Source: Bacillota bacterium (lineage in GTDB: Bacteria > Bacillota_I > Bacilli_A > RF39 > UBA660). From it: a stretch of DNA of 39,862 bases. Shown here one piece after another: positions 15,536 to 22,957 of the stretch (its first letter is position 1; each line of letters opens with the position of its first letter). Where the stretch lies: contig SVAM01000012.1 in NCBI GenBank assembly GCA_015059425.1, positions 1 to 39,862 of the forward strand. The letters are read 5' to 3'. Under the pieces are notes generated by a model. It saw nothing but the letters and a program-made list of their open reading frames with translations, did no database searches and was not told the origin of the DNA. The position numbers and the translations under genes were made by a program.

Positions 15536-17488
15536 TTAAAAACTTGAAAAGACCAAATCGTTAATATTACGCGCAATCAAGCGATTTACAGGGCTTCTAT
15601 AAGCACTTTTATTATCTAAATTACTTGTGTTTGGACTAATTACCACAATAGAATACTTTGGATTATCATATGGAGCATACATTAAAAAAGTATTACTTAA
15701 TACAAAAGTATCTAAACTTCCATCATAATCCGTATCTATATAAGACTCACTAGTACCAGTTTTTCCTGCCGAAGATACTAACCCATTAGTATAATAATAA
15801 CCTGTTCCACTCTCCATAACTTTTTTAAATCCTAATTTAATTCTATCCATATATTTACTATCTAAATTAACTTTGTTTAATTCATCTACTTTATTTAATT
15901 TTATCACTTGATTATCTTTTTTTATACTATGCATTAAATTTAATTTTAACCTAGCCCCGTCATTAGCAATAGTATTAATATATTGTAAAAGACCTACAGG
16001 CGTATATAAATCATACTGACCTATAGCTAAATTCAGTAATAAATCTGGAGCTATAGTACTTCCTTCTAAGCCTGTGGTTTCATTGGGTAAATCAATATTT
16101 GTTTTAGTACCAAGACCATATTCTTTAAAGGTATTACGATATATATTAAAATGTTCCTCGTTAACATCCAGTTTCATATTGTATACATAATTATTTTTTG
16201 TTATACCTATTGCAATCATAAACTGATAATAATTAGAACTTAAAGCAAGAGCATTTATATCATTTAAATAACCTAATTTTTTATATGAGCATTTATAAGG
16301 CAAATTAGCTAACTTAACACATGAATCATTATATGAACTTCCAATATCAATTACTTTATTTTGATAACCAACAGAAATTGACGCTCCTTTTATAGCACTA
16401 CCAACGGTATAAGCATTTTTAACAACATTTATAGTTACATCTTGATACTCACCATTATCTAATCTTCTAATCCCTGCAAGAGCATTAATATTACCTGTTT
16501 TAGGATTACTTATTAAAACATATGACTCTCTATAATACTCAGTATTTGCCTGTTTTTTAGCTTTTTCAATTTCTTTTTTTATAATATTTTCTATTTCAAG
16601 TTGCAAGTCTATATCTATATTTAATATTAAGTCATTTCCCCTTTTAGCTTCACTTACCAATTTTAAATTATTATTTTCTAGCTTATATATTGCTTTTTCA
16701 CCTCTTAAATATTCTTCATAATACTCTTCTAACCCACTTATACCAACTTTATCATTATAAGTATAACCGTCACTTAATAAATACTCTTTTTCTTTTGGTA
16801 AAGTATTACTTATATTTCCAAAAATACTACTTAAAGTATTTCCATATTTGTAATTTCTAGCCCATTCTATTTCCCCAAATATTCCGTCTAAATTAGCTTC
16901 TAATATTTTAGCATACACTTCATCACATACATCTTTTAATAAAACTTTATTATCAAATGCGTATCCATCATTCATTAAGTAATAGAAATATGAACTATAT
17001 TTTTCTAACTTTGTTAAACCATTTAGCATATTATTAGTAATTCGTTCTTTTTTTAATTTATATAATTTATCATTAGTTATTTTTCTTTCATTATATAATT
17101 TATATTCTTCTTCTGTAATTAATTTATCAGCTAATTCATCATTTAATAATATATAGAAATCTTTTAATTTTGCTTCATCATATAAATATTTATAATCCGT
17201 TAATTCTACTAATTTCTTAGCAATACCTAATTCCATACTAAGATTACTTTTATCAGTTTTATGATAAACTATCGTATTAATGCCAACATTGTCTACTAAT
17301 ACATTGCCATTTATATCTAATATTCTACCACGAGGAGCACTATTTCCTTTAATATAATGTTCTTTTAAATTATTATATTTTTCTAAATAATAATCATGTT
17401 TCGCATAAGATAAATCTATAACTCTTAAAGAAAAAAAAGAAAATATTAAAACAATTATCATTATTAATAAATAAAACTTTTTATTCAT
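15536..17488 (-). CDS. Class B penicillin-binding protein (monofunctional transpeptidase)
   Basis: A 650-residue PBP2/FtsI-like transpeptidase anchored by one N-terminal membrane helix (about 4-22). APRGRILDINGNVL (51-64) is the dimerisation-domain signature; residues 90-240 hold the long helical insert seen in PBP2b-like proteins. Catalytic motifs: SAIK (364-367), SSN (417-419) and KTGT (576-579). Just after KTGT, DTDYDGSLD (585-593) resembles an EF-hand calcium loop. No PASTA domains. ATG 17488 is preferred over 17500 because GGTGG sits just before it. Whether it serves division, elongation or spore cortex cannot be decided: no ftsL, mraY or rod gene is adjacent. Confidence 0.9.
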   Translation of the reverse strand: MNKKFYLLIMIIVLIFSFFSLRVIDLSYAKHDYYLEKYNNLKEHYIKGNSAPRGRILDINGNVLVDNVGINTIVYHKTDKSNLSMELGIAKKLVELTDYKYLYDEAKLKDFYILLNDELADKLITEEEYKLYNERKITNDKLYKLKKERITNNMLNGLTKLEKYSSYFYYLMNDGYAFDNKVLLKDVCDEVYAKILEANLDGIFGEIEWARNYKYGNTLSSIFGNISNTLPKEKEYLLSDGYTYNDKVGISGLEEYYEEYLRGEKAIYKLENNNLKLVSEAKRGNDLILNIDIDLQLEIENIIKKEIEKAKKQANTEYYRESYVLISNPKTGNINALAGIRRLDNGEYQDVTINVVKNAYTVGSAIKGASISVGYQNKVIDIGSSYNDSCVKLANLPYKCSYKKLGYLNDINALALSSNYYQFMIAIGITKNNYVYNMKLDVNEEHFNIYRNTFKEYGLGTKTNIDLPNETTGLEGSTIAPDLLLNLAIGQYDLYTPVGLLQYINTIANDGARLKLNLMHSIKKDNQVIKLNKVDELNKVNLDSKYMDRIKLGFKKVMESGTGYYYTNGLVSSAGKTGTSESYIDTDYDGSLDTFVLSNTFLMYAPYDNPKYSIVVISPNTSNLDNKSAYRSPVNRLIARNINDLVFSSF

Positions 17489-17550
17489 TTTCGCCACCAT
17501 TATTAGTATTTAAAAATAACTTATTTTCATACAATATATTAGGTGATAAT

Positions 17551-17814
17551 ATGTATAATTTAATAAGTAGATATATGTCTAATTTATCTAAAGAAGAAGT
17601 AAATGATTTTGCAATTAAAAAAAATGTTAATTTAAGTAATGAAGAATTGGATTTTGTTTATATATTTGTAAAAAAGAATTGGGAACAAGTAATAAAAAAT
17701 CCTAAATTATTAAATTTAGAAAGATATCAAGATCGTTTTACTCCAGAAAATTTTATTAAAATTAAAAAATTATTTATAGAATATAGCTCAAAATATCAAG
17801 CATTTTTAAAATAA
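17551..17814 (+). CDS. yqfT: DUF2624 protein (YqfT-like)
   Basis: 87 residues, acidic and basic helices without membrane segments, matching the small DUF2624 family in size and in its pattern of a helical N-terminus (LSKEEVNDFAIKKN) followed by NLSNEELDFVYIFV. In B. subtilis yqfT neighbours yqfS (nfo); here nfo also lies next door, on the opposite strand, which supports the assignment. Function unknown. AGGTGAT is placed just before the ATG, and the gene diverges from the class B PBP gene with only 62 bases between them. Confidence 0.65.
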   Translation: MYNLISRYMSNLSKEEVNDFAIKKNVNLSNEELDFVYIFVKKNWEQVIKNPKLLNLERYQDRFTPENFIKIKKLFIEYSSKYQAFLK

Positions 17815-17816
17815 AC

Positions 17817-17845
17817 AAAAAGCGATGAAATTAAATCATCGTTTT
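17817..17845. terminator. Bidirectional terminator between DUF2624 and nfo
   Basis: CGATGA (17823-17828) and TCATCG (17836-17841) with an A-run before and a T-run after, so it can end both converging genes. Confidence 0.75.
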
Positions 17846-17861
17846 AATTTAGTAGTAAAAA

Positions 17862-18773
17862 TTATTTTAAATTTTTATAATAATTCCTTATATCTTCTAA
17901 TAAATTTTCATTAAATATGCCATTTCTTAACATTTCAATTTCAAATTTATATGGTGGATATATTCTTTCCTTATCTTCATCGTGTTCCCCAATATAAGGA
18001 GTTTCAAGTATCTTTGGAACATCTTTTAATCTAGTATTTGTAATAACATTTAAAATAGTATTAAAACCTAATGTTCCATAACCAATATTAGCATGTCTAT
18101 CTTTATGAGTATTAATATCATTTTTACTATCATTTACATGAACACATTTAATATAATTAATTCCAACAACTTTATCAAATTCATCTAAAAAATTATCAAA
18201 CTCTTTAATATTATAACCTGCATCATTTAAGTGACATGTATCAATACATACACCTATTTTACCTTTTTCTATTATATTATTTATAATATATTTTATTTCT
18301 TCTAAACTTCTTCCAATTTCTGTTCCTTTACCTGCCATAGTTTCTAAAAGTATCATAATTTTTGTCTCACTTTTTAATACTTGATTTAAAGCATATACTA
18401 TATTATCTAACGCGATATTTCTATCTAATCCAACACTAGAACCTGGATGTAAAACTAAATACTTAATTCCTAGATCTTCACATCTAGTAACCTCACCTTT
18501 TAAAAATGTTATACTAAAATTGTATTTAGACTCATCATTATTTGCTAGATTAATAATATATGGAGCATGACAAATAACATTATTTATATCAATATCATTT
18601 TCTTTCATTAATTTTCTAGCTTCTTTACTTAAATTTTCATCAATACTTTTTCTTAATGTATTTTGAGGAGCACCGGTATAAAACATAAATGTATTTGCTC
18701 CATAACTAATTGCCTCTTTAACACTTCCTAAGAGTTGTTCTTTTCCAAATGAAACATGAGAACCTATAATCAT
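17862..18773 (-). CDS. nfo: Endonuclease IV (AP endonuclease)
   Basis: A 303-residue TIM-barrel AP endonuclease of base-excision repair, cutting 5' of abasic sites with a three-zinc centre. Conserved ligands are in place: GSHVS near the N-terminus, CHAPYIINLA, LVLHPGS, ILLETMAGKGTEIG, CIDTCHLNDAGY, KCVHVNDS with HKDRHANIGYG, and ILETPY near the end. I use ATG 18773, with AGGTGAT upstream, not the GTG nine bases earlier. It has its own promoter (18791-18819) and converges with DUF2624. Confidence 0.96.
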   Translation of the reverse strand: MIIGSHVSFGKEQLLGSVKEAISYGANTFMFYTGAPQNTLRKSIDENLSKEARKLMKENDIDINNVICHAPYIINLANNDESKYNFSITFLKGEVTRCEDLGIKYLVLHPGSSVGLDRNIALDNIVYALNQVLKSETKIMILLETMAGKGTEIGRSLEEIKYIINNIIEKGKIGVCIDTCHLNDAGYNIKEFDNFLDEFDKVVGINYIKCVHVNDSKNDINTHKDRHANIGYGTLGFNTILNVITNTRLKDVPKILETPYIGEHDEDKERIYPPYKFEIEMLRNGIFNENLLEDIRNYYKNLK

Positions 18774-18790
18774 TTTTATCACCTAAATAT

Positions 18791-18819
18791 ATTATATAAA
18801 AATATAGATTTTAAAACAA
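18791..18819 (-). promoter_or_regulatory. nfo promoter
   Basis: TTGTTT (18814-18819), 17 bases, TATAAT (18791-18796) on the minus strand; start about 10-15 bases before the ribosome binding site. Confidence 0.6.
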
Positions 18820-18832
18820 GTTTTTTAGCAAT

Positions 18833-18854
18833 ATAAAAAGGACTTATTAGTCCT
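18833..18854 (-). terminator. Terminator of the pilin-like gene
   Basis: On the minus strand AGGACT and AGTCCT (arms 18839-18844 and 18849-18854) followed by TTTTTAT. The stop codon lies in the loop. Confidence 0.75.
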
Positions 18855-19275
18855 CTTGTGCTCCACAAACTTCGGATGCATCATCACTAGAAGTAATAAC
18901 ATCATCACTTGTAATATCTGGTGATTTACCATCTACTAAATTAGTTCCATTTGATAACCAAATTTTATAAGTATATTTCCCACTATTTTCTTCAATTAAG
19001 AAACTGCCACTATAAGCTTCATCATTTTTTTCCATTAATCCTGAATTAATAACATCTTCTAATGAATAACATTTTGTACCACTTACATTTTGATTAACAT
19101 ATAAAGTTTTAGCTGCTGTTACAAATTTATTAGCTTCTGTAGCTAATACTTGTTTTTTTGCATTAGTCATCATTGGTACAACTGCATTTGTTGCTATTAA
19201 AACTACTACTGAAAGTATTGCTATAACACTCAATAATTCTACTAAAGTAAATCCATTTTTATTTAATTTTTTCAT
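18847..19275 (-). CDS. Type IV pilin-like / pseudopilin protein
   Basis: 142 residues with a class III signal: KLNKNGFTLVELLSVIAIL, where prepilin peptidase would cut after G and the new F1 is followed by E5 (FTLVE). A long hydrophobic helix follows, then a small soluble domain with two Cys (GTKCYS and EVCGAQ) that may form a disulfide. This resembles ComGC/major-pilin-like proteins, but no assembly ATPase, inner-membrane protein or peptidase lies nearby, so it must use machinery encoded elsewhere. Start ATG 19275, preceded by AAGGTGAAGG; a GTG nine bases upstream is within that site. It is transcribed on its own. Confidence 0.8.
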   Translation of the reverse strand: MKKLNKNGFTLVELLSVIAILSVVVLIATNAVVPMMTNAKKQVLATEANKFVTAAKTLYVNQNVSGTKCYSLEDVINSGLMEKNDEAYSGSFLIEENSGKYTYKIWLSNGTNLVDGKSPDITSDDVITSSDDASEVCGAQED

Positions 19276-19295
19276 ATCCTTCACCTTCTAAATTA

Positions 19296-19323
19296 ATTAT
19301 ATCAAAAATATCAGTTTAGTCAA
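19296..19323 (-). promoter_or_regulatory. Promoter of the pilin-like gene
   Basis: TTGACT (19318-19323), 16 bases, TATAAT (19296-19301) on the minus strand. The -35 lies in the loop of the preceding gene's terminator. Confidence 0.65.
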
Positions 19324-19332
19324 CTGATATTT
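19303..19332 (-). terminator. Terminator of the GntR/ABC operon
   Basis: AAATATCAGT on the minus strand (19323-19332) pairs with ACTGATATTT (19306-19315), 10 bp, loop 7, with T after it. It overlaps the promoter of the next gene. Confidence 0.7.
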
Positions 19333-19369
19333 CGGAAATTAAATGTACATTAGTGCAAAATTTGTCGAT

Positions 19370-19726
19370 TTATTTTCTTAATATTTTTAGAACATCTTCT
19401 AAAGATAATCCATAATTTTCCAATTCTTTAACATTTAATTTAATTTGTTTTAATAATTCATTAATTTTAATCTCTTTAGCTTTACTAATATTATTACTTA
19501 TAAAAGTCCCTTTAGTAGATTTTGAAATAATAATTCCTTTATTTTCTAATATATCATAAGCTTTTTTTACAGTATTAGGATTAATTCCTAATGTACAAGC
19601 AAGTTCTCTTATACTAGGTATTTGTTCATTACTTTTTAATATTTCTAAAGTTACAAGTTTTTCAACTTCACTTACTATTTGTTCATAAATTGGAGTTCTT
19701 GTAGCATAATCAATATTAATATTCAT
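19370..19726 (-). CDS. GntR-family (YtrA-type) transcriptional regulator
   Basis: 118 residues: a winged helix-turn-helix (about 10-75; IPSIRELACTLGINPNTVKKAYDILENKGII) and a short helical dimerisation tail of about 40 residues, the size of YtrA-subfamily regulators. These usually repress their own ABC transporter operon and respond to cell-envelope stress. It overlaps the permease gene by 11 bases and is the last gene of the operon. The inverted repeat at 22550-22572 in the operon promoter is its likely operator. Confidence 0.9.
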   Translation of the reverse strand: MNINIDYATRTPIYEQIVSEVEKLVTLEILKSNEQIPSIRELACTLGINPNTVKKAYDILENKGIIISKSTKGTFISNNISKAKEIKINELLKQIKLNVKELENYGLSLEDVLKILRK

Positions 19727-21659
19727 ATTTTACCTCATTATCTTGTTTGTACCTTTCAATTAAATTTTTATATTCTTCTTCATTTTTTAATTTTTCTTTA
19801 TAACTATCAAATTCTTTTTTAAAGCTTTCTACATCATTAATTCTTATGTTTCTATAACATCTATCCCCATAAAATTCAATATTTAGATAACTATTAGTAT
19901 AATATATTTTATTATTATTTTCAACATATCTAACAAAAGCATCAAAATTATTATTTAATACATAATCAAAAATATAATTATCAAATTCTGTAAAATATAC
20001 ACTATTCATTTCGCTTAAATAGAAATTTCTATATAAACTATTATTTTTCATATCTTTTACTGCAATATTATTAGCATATTCTATTACATACTTATATAAT
20101 TCTTTATTAGCATTAACAGATATCCTTATAGTTTCATATTTATGATTATTATAATTATATATAATTAAATTTTCATAATCAGAAGCATAAAAGTTATTTA
20201 AACTTTCCTTTATTAAACTTTTTAATTCTTTAGTAACTGGTATATAAATATCTCTATATTCTACAGCATCTATATTATTATAATTATATTTATTTACTAT
20301 TTCCTTCATTTCGTTTTTAATATAATTTTTTACTTCAGTACTTATGTTATCATTGCTTAAAGATATATTAGTTATATATTTACCATTTTTTGTTTTAATT
20401 ATTGAATCATAATAAGTATCCATATTTTCCATATTAGACATTTCTACTTTCATAATTTTATTTATAATTTTTTTATTATCAATTTCAATATTAATTCCAT
20501 AATTAAAAAGAACAACACTATCAATATCTTTAACTTTTAAAATATGATTATGATCAAAACAATCAACTATAGCATACATTCCATTATAAATACCAAATGA
20601 AATAATAAATATTAATAATGATTTACCAAATTTATATATTTCTTTTCTAGTAATCAAATCATATACAATATAGTATATAAACGCTATAGCTATACCTATT
20701 AATAAACCTATGAAATGTATTTCTTTCATTAAGAAATAAGTTATTATACATACTGGTAAAAGAGTAATACTTTTAACTATATAATGTTTATATTCATTTC
20801 TAAAACTAATTTCATTTTCTTCCATTTTTCTTTTTTGGAATATAAAGTATCCTACAGATAAATAAATTATACTTAAAATAAACATTTTAATTAACACTTT
20901 AGAACTAAATATATTATTTAAACCATATGTAAATCTAACTGGTGTTGTATAATCATCACCAATTTTTTTGTCTAAATAATAAAAATAATTATTATTTTTA
21001 AGTTCTTCTTTACAATCAGTACTATAACACTCATAATTAGTAGGTTTACAAGCTTCTTCAGTACAATTTATATAATTAATACTATAACTATTTGTTAAAT
21101 AACCATTAGCTAGTGTAATAAATGGATACAATAAAATAACTATAAATAGTATAACTAAACTAGTTATAAAATTACCAGAAAATGCAATACCTAAAGAAAT
21201 TATAGAATACATAAATACATAAGAAATAAAATAAAATATAAAATAATCTAGTAATAATTTAAATGGAATAACAAGTGAATTAAATAATATCCCAAATAAA
21301 CCATATATTAAAGTATTTATTAAAAGAAAAACAAATAATATTAATATACCTCCAGCGGTATTAGTAAAATATACTGTTTTTCTACTAAGTGGTTTTGACA
21401 TTACAAAATCAACACTTTTTTGTTTAAATAAAAAGCCAAATAAAGAAACTGCTAGAGCTATAGGAATAATATACATCCCTATATGAGTTATAGAACTTAT
21501 TAAACTAAATTCTAAAATATTTTCTTTTTCGAATAAACAAATTATTAAAATTAATATATTTAGTAAAGGAACAATACCAAATAAGAATGCCAAAATTCCT
21601 TTTGATTTTTTTATATTTTCTTTAAAATAATTTAAATTAAATAACGCTTTCAAATTCAT
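19716..21659 (-). CDS. ABC transporter permease with large extracytoplasmic region
   Basis: 647 residues. About six membrane segments in the first 300 residues, interrupted near 185-235 by a Cys-rich outside loop (NCTEEACKPTNYECYSTDCK, four Cys that could pair). More membrane segments follow, then a soluble Lys/Asn/Tyr-rich domain of about 250 residues with no recognisable motif. The arrangement recalls the ABC-2 type permeases of B. subtilis ytr-like operons. It overlaps the ATPase gene by 23 bases and the regulator by 11, so all three are tightly coupled. The substrate is unknown; an antibiotic or envelope-stress function is inferred from the regulator type. Confidence 0.8.
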   Translation of the reverse strand: MNLKALFNLNYFKENIKKSKGILAFLFGIVPLLNILILIICLFEKENILEFSLISSITHIGMYIIPIALAVSLFGFLFKQKSVDFVMSKPLSRKTVYFTNTAGGILILFVFLLINTLIYGLFGILFNSLVIPFKLLLDYFIFYFISYVFMYSIISLGIAFSGNFITSLVILFIVILLYPFITLANGYLTNSYSINYINCTEEACKPTNYECYSTDCKEELKNNNYFYYLDKKIGDDYTTPVRFTYGLNNIFSSKVLIKMFILSIIYLSVGYFIFQKRKMEENEISFRNEYKHYIVKSITLLPVCIITYFLMKEIHFIGLLIGIAIAFIYYIVYDLITRKEIYKFGKSLLIFIISFGIYNGMYAIVDCFDHNHILKVKDIDSVVLFNYGINIEIDNKKIINKIMKVEMSNMENMDTYYDSIIKTKNGKYITNISLSNDNISTEVKNYIKNEMKEIVNKYNYNNIDAVEYRDIYIPVTKELKSLIKESLNNFYASDYENLIIYNYNNHKYETIRISVNANKELYKYVIEYANNIAVKDMKNNSLYRNFYLSEMNSVYFTEFDNYIFDYVLNNNFDAFVRYVENNNKIYYTNSYLNIEFYGDRCYRNIRINDVESFKKEFDSYKEKLKNEEEYKNLIERYKQDNEVKYEY

Positions 21660-22536
21660 ATCCTAAAGCCTCCATTTGATAAATAAATACTTCTTCTAAA
21701 GTTAGTGGTAAGTAATCAAGTATCACCGGTTTTAATTTTTCTAATATTTCTTTACTATCTTTACCTTGTTCATCAATAATTAGAGTGGCAACACTACCAA
21801 CTTTTTTATATGATAATATTTTTAAACCTTTAAAAGTACTTTTATTAAAATCATCTTTTAAAGATATTTGCACTTTAAACATATTAGTTTTTAAAGTATC
21901 AATATCACTTTCAAATAATATATTTCCCTTATATAATAATCCTAAATTATCACATATATCTTCAAGCTCTCTTAAATTATGACTAGTCATAATTATAGTT
22001 GTACCATTCTTATCCATCATATCTGCAAGTAAACTCTTAAAATATTTTCTAACTACCGGATCTAAACCATCAAATGTTTCATCAAAAAACATATATTTAG
22101 CATTAGTAGCCATTGCGCATAATAAAGCACATTGTCTTTTCATACCTTTAGAAAAAGAACTTAACTTAGCATTTTTATCTAACTTTAAATTATTAGCATG
22201 TTCAAGTATATAATTCATATCAAACTTTTTATATAATGCATCATAATATAAAGCCATATCCATTAAAGAATATCCAGGATAAAAGAATAAATCATCAGGT
22301 ACAAAAACCATATCCTGTTTTAATTCTTCGTTGTCATAAACATCTTTTTCGTTTATTAAAATTGTTCCACTATCTGGCGTATAAATACTATTTATGAGTC
22401 TAAGAAGAGTTGATTTACCAGCACCATTCGCTCCAACAAGCCCATAAATAGCATTATCTTTAATAGTGGAATTAAGATTTTCTAACACAATTTTGTTTTT
22501 ACCAAAACTTTTAGTTAGATTTTTAATTTCTATCAT
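21637..22536 (-). CDS. ABC transporter ATP-binding protein
   Basis: 299 residues. Walker A GANGAGKST (about 34-42), a Q-loop near 74, signature FSKGMKRQ in place of LSGGQ, and Walker B YMFFDETFDGLD followed by the H-loop TSHNLRELE. The SKGMKRQ signature is typical of the YtrB/BcrA-like group. The C-terminal 90 residues form the usual small accessory domain. First gene of the operon, with AAAGGAGG upstream of ATG 22536 and the palindromic operator just ahead. Confidence 0.93.
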   Translation of the reverse strand: MIEIKNLTKSFGKNKIVLENLNSTIKDNAIYGLVGANGAGKSTLLRLINSIYTPDSGTILINEKDVYDNEELKQDMVFVPDDLFFYPGYSLMDMALYYDALYKKFDMNYILEHANNLKLDKNAKLSSFSKGMKRQCALLCAMATNAKYMFFDETFDGLDPVVRKYFKSLLADMMDKNGTTIIMTSHNLRELEDICDNLGLLYKGNILFESDIDTLKTNMFKVQISLKDDFNKSTFKGLKILSYKKVGSVATLIIDEQGKDSKEILEKLKPVILDYLPLTLEEVFIYQMEALGYEFESVI

Positions 22537-22549
22537 ATATCCTCCTTTA

Positions 22550-22572
22550 TTGTACTATATGTACTAGTACAA
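22550..22572. promoter_or_regulatory. Operator-like palindrome of the GntR/ABC operon
   Basis: TTGTACTA (22550-22557) and TAGTACAA (22565-22572) are perfect 8-bp inverted arms seven bases apart, placed over the predicted transcription start, downstream of the -10. Binding of a dimeric GntR repressor here would block the promoter. Confidence 0.75.
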
Positions 22573-22576
22573 TTAA

Positions 22577-22605
22577 AATATACCACTACATTTATATTAT
22601 TGCAA
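22577..22605 (-). promoter_or_regulatory. Promoter of the GntR/ABC operon
   Basis: TTGCAA (22600-22605), 17 bases, TATATT (22577-22582) on the minus strand, immediately after the terminator of the rhodanese gene. Confidence 0.7.
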
Positions 22606-22640
22606 GAAAAAAGTGTAAAATATTTATTTTTTTTACACTT
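22606..22640 (-). terminator. Terminator of the rhodanese gene
   Basis: AAGTGTAAAA and TTTTACACTT (arms 22611-22620 and 22631-22640) are a perfect 10-bp stem, followed by TTTT on the minus strand. Confidence 0.75.
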
Positions 22641-22642
22641 AA

Positions 22643-22900
22643 TTATTCATAACTCATTTGTGTTACATCATACCCATAAAATTCTAATATACTAACAGCC
22701 TTTCTAGATTTAGTACCCTTATTACAAACAATATAATAAGATTTATTTTTATCTAATAAAGTTTTATAGTTTAACAATAATTTTTCATATGGAATATTAA
22801 TACTATCAGGATGATGATACTTTTGGTAATCTACTTGATTTTGAATATCTATTAACATGCCCATACTTTTATAATAATTATTTATATCTAACCTTTTCAT
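22643..22900 (-). CDS. Rhodanese-like domain protein
   Basis: 85 residues, a single minimal rhodanese domain. DIQNQVDYQKYHHPDSINIP (18-37) is the usual first conserved box. The active-site loop starts at C59 (VCNKGTKSRKAV), so a sulfurtransferase or persulfide carrier activity is possible. Start ATG 22900; the upstream GTG is ignored. It follows the VirD4-like gene but has a terminator between them, and nothing here names its partner. Confidence 0.85.
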   Translation of the reverse strand: MKRLDINNYYKSMGMLIDIQNQVDYQKYHHPDSINIPYEKLLLNYKTLLDKNKSYYIVCNKGTKSRKAVSILEFYGYDVTQMSYE

Positions 22901-22932
22901 ACTTATCACTACTAAATATTATGAAATTATTA

Positions 22933-22957
22933 AAAAAGAGCCTATAATAAAGGCCCT
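22933..22957 (-). terminator. Terminator of the VirD4-like gene
   Basis: AGGGCCT pairs with AGGCTCT (arms 22951-22957 and 22937-22943, one G-T pair), followed by TTTTTT. It overlaps the stop codon. Confidence 0.75.

Noticed and set aside
19355-19370. A second Spo0A box (TGTCGAT) after the GntR gene
   Set aside because: It is not placed at a -35 position of any promoter and a match of this length is expected by chance.
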